The translations under genes and the position numbers were made by a program. The notes beneath the pieces are model-generated. The model searched no databases and was not told the origin of the DNA. It saw nothing but the letters and a program-made list of their open reading frames with translations. From Tillandsia leiboldiana (Eukaryota; Streptophyta; Magnoliopsida; Poales; Bromeliaceae), in contig JAQNDB010000326.1 in assembly GCA_029204045.2 (NCBI GenBank), positions 1 to 64,000 on the forward strand: DNA of 64,000 nt. Direction: 5' to 3'. This document shows positions 10,953 to 20,763 of this stretch, one piece after another; position 1 is the stretch's first letter, and every line of letters begins with the position of its first letter.

Positions 10953-13236
10953 TGTCACGCCCTGGGGGTTTGTTTTAGCGGAAACGATTCACCAAAGTCA
11001 CGCATTTGACGTATAAATTTTTTTGTAAAAGAGAACCCCTCTTCCCCGGCGCATGCCCAGACCCGCCACACATACAGGATCACTCTGTAAACGGACAGAG
11101 TCTCCCCTGTATATGCACGGCGTGGCGTTCAGTACATGTTCCAAACATACACAACCATTCAATCACAACAATTATTAACATACAACCAGCATCCTAATCT
11201 ATTTAAAACGTATGGCCGATAAATTTGGAAAGGATAAATCCACAGTTTTAAAAGAGCGCCTACCCGGCGCTTACGTTTTGAAGGCGAGTTTCGAAATCAG
11301 CATAAATCCACAAGGTTTTGAAAACGGTGCCCACCCGACACCCAAGTTTTGAAATCCCTTTCGCAATCCATAAATCCACAGGGTTTTGAAACCAGTGCCC
11401 ACACGACACATAGAATTTAAAAATGGTTTTCGCAATCTTTTCTTTGGCTTTTGCCTTTTTCATTTTCAAATGGCCAACAGAAATAAAAGGAAGAGTAACG
11501 TATAAGAGGATAACTAAATGCAACCCGTACCGACATCCATGCCGACCCCACGAGGGTATCGAGAACCTCTCACATAACTACAATGTAAATGAAATGCAAG
11601 AATGAAAGAAGAAATATAGTCTAGGGTCCCCAGCGACCCAGCTGCTCCTGCCCCGTCCTCACCACCGCCTACATCTCCCCCCGTCTGAACCCTGTCACGA
11701 AGTGGGAAGTCAGTGACGTAAAAATAGTAGAGCAGGAGAATATAATAAAACAAACCGTGAAGACAACCGGAGCAACCACCCTCTCAAGGAGGAAAGGCAA
11801 CCTGTACACCTGTATCCCGTAATATCCGGACACGTCGGACAACTAAACCGACGGCCCATACCGTACCTGCAGAAACCCGACCACGTCGGACAACTAAACC
11901 GACGGGTCGCACCGCTCGCACCTCGGCGCCTCAAACCCCACAACTAATAAGGGGCCCCACTACGTCACCTCGTGGGTATACACGGGTCATAGACCACTTT
12001 TCCGGAAAAGCGCACCCTTCGCGGTGGCCAAACCGCGGGTGCGCGTGTTGCAGCCTCGAGCAAAGTAACCATAACTGCTATCATGTTAGCATCATAATAT
12101 ATAATCAAGAGTAAAGCTATAACCACTATCATGTTAGCAACATCATGTGAAAATCAGGAGTAAAACTATAACCGCTATCATGTTTAGCAACATCATGTAA
12201 ACTCAGGAGTAACAACTATATCCGCTATTATGTTTGGCAACATCATGTAAGATCAGGAGTAAAAATGACCGCCGGAAATCGGCGCTAAGTACCAAAACAA
12301 AACCCACCTCAAACACGAAGGAGAAGACGTGTGGAAACTCCAACTAAAACACCCTCGCCGTGTGCCCAGATAGCTTGTTTTCGCCGGTGAGGGAGGAAGG
12401 AAGAGGATCGTCCCGCTCTCTTTCGCCGGGTTCCGCAGGGCGTGCGATCGTCCTTCCTTCTCCTCGTCTCCGTCTCGGTTCCTCACGCCCTCGGTTGAAA
12501 AGAGAGGAAATATGAATCGGGGTTTTTCCCCTTCCCTTTCTTAACAGGGTCGCCTTAAACCCTAGCCGTCATGAGAGAAACCAAGGAGAGAAAAACCCTA
12601 CGACCCCCCCCGATTGTAAAGAAACCCTAAAATTGCCAAAATAAAAACCGACGGCTAAGATTGTCTCGAAAAGCGTGTCAAACGCTCGCACGGATCCCGG
12701 AGCACCTAAAAAGGGGTCCAAACTTCAAAAAATAATTCTGGGAGATCCGGGAGTCGAAATTCGAATCCGATCGCGCCTCCGTTCACCGTTTTGCGAGCTC
12801 TAGTACCAAAAAATATCCACAAGTCCGATGATCAGCCCAAAAATTCTCGAATTTCTGCCCCACCTTAGTCAACTAAAAAAAATATTAAATTAGGACCCTA
12901 AAAGAAAAACCGAAAGGTCGAGGTACCATGCAAAAGATAAAATAACCCACTGACATAAAAAAAATGAAAAGTCCGATCGCCTCGAAAAGTGTACCAGCCA
13001 CCTAGCACGGATTCCGATGCACCACTCAAAGCAAACGCTTTGACCCCCATTCCGGGAGATCCGTAAGTCGGAATCCGAATCCGTTCGCTTTGCCGCCCTC
13101 CGTTCTTCGAGCTCAAACGCAGAAAAATACTAGCGGCCCCGGTCAGTCCATTGCCGAAAGCGGTGAAAAGTTTTCCTACCAGTCCCGTCAAAATAAAAAG
13201 GGGGTATACTGGGCAAGGGAACGACAGGACTCTACA
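10953..13236 (-). repeat. 5' LTR of B (right copy)
   Basis: 2284 bases, near-identical in order and sequence to 5396-7696. On the minus strand a donor-like TTTGAG|GTGGGT lies near 12300-12315, matched in L near 32280-32295. Confidence 0.93.
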
Positions 13237-13834
13237 AATTCTTTGTTTCTGGACAGATCGTCGGGGCTCGCGAGTATTTTTAGTCAATAAAGCTCGCGAA
13301 ACGGAGACCGCCGGCGAAATCGGTTTCGGATTCCGACTCCGGAATCTCCCGGAATAAATTCCAGAAGGTGGCGGTTGGTTCTGGCGACCAACGCGGGGTA
13401 CCAGGCAGACCGGAACCCGGTTCGAACCCGACCTTTTGGTTTTGGTTTATTTTGACTTGAAACGGGTTCATTTTCCTTTCCCCTTTTCTGATCGCTCGGG
13501 CTTATATCTATCTCAACTCCCCTCACTCTAGGGTACGACACCCGAGCGCGGACGAGGAGCAGACCTTTTTTTCTCCCCCCCAACCGTACCCTCTTCCTCA
13601 CCGATCGTGAGGAGGATCCAAGCGGCGAGACCAAGGAAGGAGAGGGGACGACCTCACATCCCTTGTAGCCGAACTCGCAGGATGGGATCGCCCTTCCCTC
13701 CGGCAACCGAGGTGAGCACGTTAGGGTTTTATTTTCTTGCTTTTCTTGTTTCGTTTCTTGATTGGAGCGGACGAGGGGGGGGGGAGGAGGGGCGATGGCA
13801 TCGCCGGAGTCCGGTGCGCATGGAGCCGCGTGCG

Positions 13835-14100
13835 GGAAACGCCCGCATGCGGACAGCATGCCGCCCAGCCGCGCGGAGCTGGGGGCCGCACCCCTCCGCA
13901 TGCGGGCAACTCCCGCATGCGGGCGGGCTGCCGCCCAGCCGCGTGGGGCTGGGGGCGCTCAGCCCCGCATGCGGGCAACCCCGCATGCGGGTGGGCTGCC
14001 ACCCAGCCGCGCGGGGCTGGGGGGCGCGCACCCCCGCATGCGGGCAACCTCCGCATGCGGGTAGGCCGCTGCCCAGCCGCGCGGGGCCGGGCGCAAGCGC
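13835..14100 (+). repeat. Array of CCCGCATGCGGG palindromes in LTR A (5' copy)
   Basis: Modules of roughly 60-70 bases, each with one or two copies of CCGCATGCGG(G) followed by GCCGCCCAGCCGCGCGGGGCTGG. The second copy of the array is at 21470-21765 in the 3' LTR with a different module count. High GC leaves several frames open, and these are not genes. Confidence 0.85.
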
Positions 14101-15499
14101 GCGCCCGCACTTGCGGGCAGCAAGGAGGGGGAGGGGCCGGTGGGTTCCGTGGGAGCCGGAGCCGTCCGTGTTGTTGGCCTCGCCCGGGGACGCCGCCATC
14201 TTTGCCGAATCGGCGGGGCGTGCCCCGTGATCGACCGGGAGGGTTGGGTGTTCCGTGTCCCTTTTTACTTTAGTGTACCTTTCGGGAAGTTGGTGTTAGT
14301 AACTCCGGTGTGACAGGTTCGTGTAGGTCCGGGCAGGCACACCGAGATGCGAAAGAACCTGAGGTCGACCAGCAGCGCGACGACGAAAGAGGTGGGTTCC
14401 TTTGAGACAAAGTATAGACTCGGTATTCTTGGACAGTTGTTTAACTGCATATTCATATTATTAATGCTGACGGTCTCTATGTTTGCGATATTATCCTGTA
14501 TCCGGGTTTTTGTGCTCGTGGTTGCGACACGCGCACCCGCGGTCTGGCCACCGCAAAGGGTGCTCTTTTCCGGGAAAGCGGTCTTCGACCCGTGTTAACC
14601 CACAAGGTGACGTGGTGGGGGCCCCCGTAGGTGTGGGGTTTGAGGCATCAAAAGGTGGGGGGAAAAAGGTGCGACCTGTCGGGATAGGTGTCCGACGAGG
14701 TCAGGTGCCCCAAGGTGTGAGTGGTGCGATCCGTCGGGATAGGTGCCCGACGAGATCAAGGTGTATAGGTGTTACAGGCATTACAAATGTTGCAGGTGTT
14801 ACATGTGTTCGCGTGTTACTCTTCCAGTGAGTCGAGTGGTTGCTCCGGATAGTTTTACTGTTGGGTTTGGCTTTCTTTCCTGCTTATTATTATTATCGCA
14901 TGTCGCTGACTACGCACTCCGTGACAGGTTCTTCCAGGGGTGAGCGGTAGATGGCGGTGAGGTCGAGACGGGAGTGGTCGGGCTGTGAGGAGCCCTAGTC
15001 TGTATCCCCTTTACTTATTCCTTGCATTTCATTTGGTACTGTAGACTACGGTGTGGTTCGCGATACCCTTGTGGGGTCGGTGTGGATGTTGATTCCCGGT
15101 GTTCCGGATTTGGTTTTATGCTTCTTTTATTCGCCCGTTTGGCCATTTTTCCAAAGCAAAGTAACTAGAAAAGAAAAAGGAACTTCGAAAACTATCTTTC
15201 AAAAATATGGGGTCGTGTGGGCCCCCTTTTTCAAACCCTGTGGTTTTATGGGATTTCTAAACCGTTTTCAAAACCTCGGGTCGTTTGGACCTGTTTCCAA
15301 ACCTCGTGGATTTATGGCATCTTTCCAAACCGTTTTCAAAACCTTGGGTCGTGTGGGCCTGTTTTCAAAACTGTGAGTTTATCCTTTCAACTTGATTGGC
15401 GGCGGGCACTCTGTTTAGTTTACATTGTTGATTGAATACTCGAACTGTTGTGATTAACTGAATGCTTGAGTTGAGATGTTGTAATAGCCGCGACGCCGT

Positions 15500-15548
15500 G
15501 CATATACAGAGGAGACTCTGCCCGATTTTCGAGTAAATCTGTATATGC
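15500..15548 (+). other. Stem-loop near the 3' end of LTR A
   Basis: GCATATACAGA (15500-15510) pairs perfectly with TCTGTATATGC (15538-15548), 11 bp. It is followed by GGCGGGTCTG and the palindrome GGCACGTGCC. The same arrangement occurs in B, J and L. Confidence 0.75.
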
Positions 15549-15665
15549 GGCGGGTCTGGGCACGTGCCGGGGAAGACTGAATTTCAAAAAAAAAAATTAA
15601 GGGACTCAATCAAACAACTCTTTCTTTTCCGCTGAGTGAGACCCCCGGGGCGTGACAGATTAAGA

Positions 15666-15676
15666 TGGTATCAGAG
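15666..15676 (+). other. Primer-binding site of A
   Basis: TGGTATCAGAG eight bases after the LTR end. It is complementary to the 3' end of initiator tRNA-Met, the usual primer of plant LTR retrotransposons. Confidence 0.9.
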
Positions 15677-15870
15677 ACGGTTTTCTTTTAATCACAACAG
15701 TGAAGGTCCAACATCCACGGTAATACCACACGTAGCTTCGAGTAAATGAAATGTGTAGGACATAGGGGTGTAGGACGTGAGTGATCGGGGGAGGGGGGGG
15801 GGAAAGTGTAGTTTCTTCTCTCTCGATACAGGGACGTTGTTCTAGCAGGGTCTAGGACTGATGTTTTTTT

Positions 15871-15893
15871 TTGGTTGTATGTGTGTACAGACA
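15871..15893 (+). promoter_or_regulatory. Splice acceptor directly before the gag ATG of A
   Basis: A T-rich run followed by TTGGTTGTATGTGTGTACAG ends at 15890, and the gag ATG is at 15894. B has the corresponding TTGTTGTGTGTGTACAG two bases before its gag ATG. With the donor at 13712 this would define a leader intron of about 2.2 kb. Inferred from sequence only. Confidence 0.6.
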
Positions 15894-18800
15894 ATGGTTC
15901 GAACCAGAGCGTCGGCCGGGGACGAAGGGGCGGATGCGACGGCATTGATGGCCGCTGAGAACCAACTCTTGCGGCAGCAACTGCAAGAGATGGCAGAAAA
16001 TCTGGCGACGCTCACCGATCATGTGCGTCAGTTGACGCAGCGGCTTCCGGCCGCGACGGCGACGGTCGCACCGGGCCCCCCACAGGGGCCAGCCGCGCCA
16101 GCAGCAGCGCCGCAAGTGACGGGGACTGGGGCAGGAATGGCCCCTCCTCCGATGGCAGCGGCCGGGACAGCGCCAGCCCAGGCGACGACGCCTGTAGCAG
16201 CACCCCCAGCAGCGTCCACGGCACCAGCTCCGGGGGCCCTTGGCGGGGGTACCTCGGGGGAGACATTGGTGGCACCCGTTCCTGTTGTGGCCGCCGCTGC
16301 CGCGGGGGAGGGGGCAACTTCACTAACAGAGCGGGAGCGGGTATGAGCCAACCTGGCGGATTTCAAGAAATATGATCCACCCGTGTTCGAGGGAGAAACG
16401 ACCGACCCTTGGGTCGTCGAGGATTGGGTCGGATCGATGGAAAAGCTTTTTGAAGACTTGCTCATGGAGGACTGTGAGCGGGTCCCCCTAGCGGTCCACT
16501 GCCTGGGGGGAAATGCCCGTTTATGGTGGAAGACGGTGCGCCCCGACCCAACCAAGGGCACCGTGCTGCCATCATGGACGACGTTTAAGCAGGAGTTGTT
16601 TGGGGCTTTCTTTACCAACAACGTCAAAAAGAAACTGGAGGACGACTTAAATCACATCCAGCAGGGGAGCAAGACGGTTATGGAATATCAGCGCGGCTTT
16701 GTGCGATTGGTGAACTACGTCCCTTTCGTCATAAGGGACGAAGCCCACAAGGCGCAACTTTTCGTGGATGGATTACGGAGTGATATCTTCCAGGTGGTAC
16801 AGGCGGCCGATTTGCACACGTTCCAACAAGTAGTCGATCGGGCCACGGTGGTCGAGCGCGGGTTCGCAGTTACACGCGCCAAGAGGGAGGCCCCGGTACG
16901 GCACGGGGAAAAGAAGCGGCAGCAACCGTACGTTGGGGGGGGTTCTTACAGTGGGAACCGACCCCCCAAGCGGTGGAGACCACAGTCAGGAACCCGGAGC
17001 GCACCTGCAGGAGGACCGAGGCCGGGGGACAGGCCTTGCGTAATCTGCGGGGGGACACATCAAGTGCTGGACTGCCCCCAGAGAGTCAATCATTGATTCC
17101 GCTGCGGCAAGCAGGGGCACTTCCGCCGCAACTGCCCCTTAACCTTGGGACCAGCCTCCTCTACTGCATCCACGCCTTCTACACAGTTCTCAGGGCGGGG
17201 GAAAGCTCCTATGGGGTCGACCTCTAGGCCTCCGGCAGCGCGACGCGAGGAGACAAGGCAACCTCAACCGGGCGGGCGGGTATATTCAATGACCCGCCAA
17301 GAGGCGGACCGGCCGGAGGACATGCTTGCAGGTATTACTTCTGTTTCAAATTCCCGAGCTAGAACCCTCTTTGATACCAGAGCAACACACTCGTTCATTT
17401 CTTGTGATTACGTATTTATGCATGACCTTGGGGAGACACCTCTCCAAAACCGATTGACGGTCCGGACAGCGGGTGGGACACTGGAGGCGACCAGCTTAGT
17501 GGCCACCTGCCCAATTATGTTAGGGCGACTGCCTTGCCCTTGGGACTTGGTGGTAATTCCCCTGAAGGAATACGACATTGTTTTGGGCATGGATTGGCTC
17601 TCAAGGTACCAGGCGCTCATTGACTGCGAGAAACGGATGGTGCAGCTTCAAGAACCCAGCTTCCCTAAGAATGCGTACTTGGCGTGCAAGAGCATCTCCT
17701 TCCCAGCGGTCATCTCAGCGGCACGAGCCAGGAGGTTGGTGGAAGGTGGGTGTGTGGCCTACTTGGCATCGGTAGACATGGCCGCCCGACCCTCGGGGGC
17801 GCCGTCAGACATCCCGATAGTACGGGACTTTCCCGATGTTTTCCCGACGAAACTACCCGGGATGCCCCCCGAGCGAGAGGTGGTGTTCCCGATTGAGCTG
17901 CTACCGGGCACGCAGCCGATTATGAAGGCGCCGTACCGAATGGCATTCACGGAGTTGAAAGAGCTCAAGGCGCAGCTGGAGGATCTCTTGGACAAAGGGT
18001 TCATCAGACCGAGTGTGTCACCCTAGGGCGCACCGGTACTCTTTGTGCGGAAGAAGGACGGAAGCCTACGACTCTGCATCGACTACAGAGGGATAAACAA
18101 AGTTACAGTGAAGAACAAGTACCCCCTGCCCAGAATCGATGATCTCTTCGACCAACTGCGGGGAGCGACGGTCTTCTCAAAGATTGATCTGCAATCGGGC
18201 TACCATCAGCTTCGGGTTCGAAACGAGGACATTCCAAGGACCGCCTTCCGGACCCGGTACGGCCACTACGAATTTACAGTTATGCCCTTCGGGCTTACGA
18301 ACGCCCCCGCCGTCTTCATGGATATGATGAACCGGATTTTCAAGCCCTTCCTAGACCGGTTCGTGGTGGTCTTCATCGACGACATACTGATCTATTCACC
18401 CACCGACGGGGAGCACGAGCAACATCTGCGGATGATCCTCCAGACCCTCAGGGACCACGAGTTGTTCGCTAAGCTCAAGAAGTGCGAGTTCTGGCTACGC
18501 GAGGTGGGCTTTTTAGGACATGTGATCTCGGCAAAAGGAATCACCGTGGATCCCAAGAAGGTGGAATCCGTGACAGCCTGGCAGCCGCCAACTACGGTAA
18601 CGGAGATCCACAGTTTTTTGGGCCTCGCTGGGTACTACCAACGCTTTGTCGAGGGCTTCTCGAAGATAGCCGCCCCCCTGAACCGGTTGACTAGGAAAGG
18701 AGAAAAGTTAGTGTGGTCGACACAATGCCAGGAGAGCTTCGAAGAACTTAAAAGAAGGCTAACCAGGGCACCAATTCTCGTACTACCAACACCTGAAGAC

Positions 18801-20666
18801 GATTATGAAGTGTACTGCGATGCATCGAGGATCGGCCTTGGGGGTGTTTTGATGCAACAGGGAAAAGTAATAGCCTATGCTTCCAGGCAGCTGAAAGATT
18901 ACGAGAAGAATTATCCGATACACGATTTGGAACTGGCTGCAGTGGTCTTTGTTTTGAAGTTACGGAGACACTACCTCTTTGGTGTCCACTGTAACGTTTT
19001 CTCTGACCACCAAAGCCTTAAGTACCTGTTCACCCAGAAGGAACTAAACCTGCGGCAGAGGCGGTGGCTTGAACTATTGAAGGATTACGATCTAACAATC
19101 CAGTACCACCCCGGGAAAGCAAACGTAGTGGCGGACGCTTTGAGCAGGAAGGGGCAACCAGAAGAGGCGACGGCACGCGCGATAACTGAGCAGAGCACCT
19201 TGATCGCGGAATTCTCGCGATTGAAGTTGGAGGTGGTACCAATGGGCACAGTCGCACAACTGTTGGCCTTGGTGGTAAAGCCGACGCTGTTCGAGAGAAT
19301 TCGAGGGGGACAGCAGGCGGACTCGTACTTGTAGCTCATACGAGACAAGATCTCGCCGGATCAAGGAAGTGACTTCTCCGTGGAAGAGGACGACACTTTA
19401 CGGTTCCGCGGGCGGATCTGCGTGCCGGATACCCCAGAATTGAAGGAGGAAATCCTAGCTGAGGCACACCGCGCCCCTTATGCGGCACATCCGGGGGGTA
19501 CAAAGATGTACAGGGACCTCAAGCAGACTTTCTGGTGGCCCAAGCTGAAGGGGGATGTGACTCGTCACGTTGCGCATTGCCTGGTTTGTCAGCAGATAAA
19601 GGCAGAGCATCAGCGGCCGGCGGGAAAGCTACAACCATTACCCATACCGGAGTGGAAGTGGGATCAGATCACCATGGACTTCGTCACTGGATTCCCACGT
19701 TCACAGCAGGGGCACGACACAATCTGGGTCATTGTTGACCGGCTAACCAAGTCAGCGCACTTCTTACCCATTCACACAACCTAGACCAGAGAGCGATTAG
19801 CCCAAGTCTACCTCAGCGAGATTGTGAGACTGCATGGAGTGACGGCATCGATCACATCGGATAGAGACACACGCTTTGTTTCGAAGTTTTGGCAGAGCCT
19901 ACAGCAGGCCTTGGGGACCAAATTACAGTTCAGCACGGCCTTCCACCCCCAAACGGACGGATAGTCAGAGCGAGTGATACAGACGCTGGAGGACCTGCTG
20001 CGAGCCTGTGTGCTAGACTGGGGGATCGGTTGGGAACGTTACCTGCCCCTCGTCGAATTCGCCTACAACAACAGCTACCAGGCCAGCATCCAGATGGCAC
20101 CCTACGAGGCCTTGTACGGCAGACGCTGCCGATCCCCGATCTGTTGGGACGACTTGGGAGAACGGAAGTTCTTGGGACCCGACTTGGTGGAAGAAACTGA
20201 AGAGAAGGTACGCCTTATCAGGAAGCGCCTACTGACCGCCTAGAGTCGGCAAAAGAGCTACGCGGATCGGAGACGTCGGGACCTAGAATTCCAGGTGGGA
20301 GAACACGTGTTTCTGCGGGTCTCGCCGTCTAGAGGAATCAAACGCTTCGGGCTGAAGGGCAAGCTGAGCCCACGGTTTGTGGGGCCGTTCGAGATCCTGG
20401 AGCGCTTTGGCCCAGTGGCTTACCGCCTCGCCCTACCGCCGAACCTCAGCCGGGTCCACGACGTGTTCCACGTTTCGATGCTCAAGAAATACCTCCCCGA
20501 CCCAACGCATGTCCTGGACGTCTCGACACTCGAACTGAAGGAGGACCTAAGCTTCGAGAAAGCCCCGGTGCGAATCCTAGCAAGAGAGAGCAAGACGCTC
20601 CGAAACCGAGTCATCCCCTACGTAAAGGTGCTCTGGAACAACCACGAGGAGCGGGAAGCGACGTGA
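15894..20666 (+). pseudogene. Gag-pol polyprotein of gypsy element A, with in-frame stops
   Basis: One reading frame runs from MVRTRASAG (15894) to 20666, about 1590 codons. It is interrupted only by stops at 16344, 17094, 18024, 19332, 19782, 19962 and 20241, with no frameshift. The domains in order are: gag (16383-16750); zinc knuckle CVICGGTHQVLDC (17037-17075) and a second knuckle whose first Cys is the stop at 17094; aspartic protease with DTR in place of DTG at 17373; RT with FIDD at 18372-18383; RNase H starting VYCDAS near 18810; integrase HHCC (about 19470-19590) and DDE core; and a GPF/Y module with a short chromodomain-like tail (20370-20660). The start follows the acceptor-like CAG and matches the gag start of B. 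It is inactive as it stands. Confidence 0.93.
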
Positions 20667-20763
20667 GAGCTGGAGTCCAAGATGAGGGAGGGCTATCCCT
20701 ATCTTTTCACCGCGAACCAGGATTGAGTTTCGAGGACGAAACTCGTTTTTAAAAGGTGAGTGG

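Larger units (their letters stand above)
5396..13236 (-). mobile_element. Ty3/gypsy element B, minus strand, non-autonomous
   Basis: 7841 bases with LTRs 5396-7696 and 10953-13236 and perfect AATTC duplications. Orientation is minus. The primer-binding site lies left of the right-hand LTR (10934-10945), and the GAGGATGAAAC-type word lies next to the left-hand LTR (about 7715-7735, read on the minus strand). The internal part is only about 3.3 kb, against about 5.1 kb in A, and carries a broken, deleted gag-pol. L is a second member of the same family with the same internal deletions. Confidence 0.92.
13242..15657 (+). repeat. 5' LTR of A, remainder
   Basis: Continuation of the 5' LTR after B, ending CGGGGCGTGACA at 15657 directly before the primer-binding site. 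It contains a TATA-like TATATCTA at 13503, a palindrome-rich block (13835-14100), a splice-donor-like GAG|GTGAGC (intron would start at 13712), and the bipartite stem-loop at 15500-15548. Confidence 0.93.

Noticed and set aside
15658..15893. A palindromic-loop hairpin in the leader of A or B like that of E and G
   Set aside because: Only short weak pairs (such as TCTAGCAGGGTCTAGGA) found by eye. No stem of comparable length, so not claimed.
15894..20666. Stop-codon readthrough or recoding of gag-pol in A
   Set aside because: Seven stops, several inside catalytic domains, plus a broken protease triad. Decay explains them better than programmed recoding.
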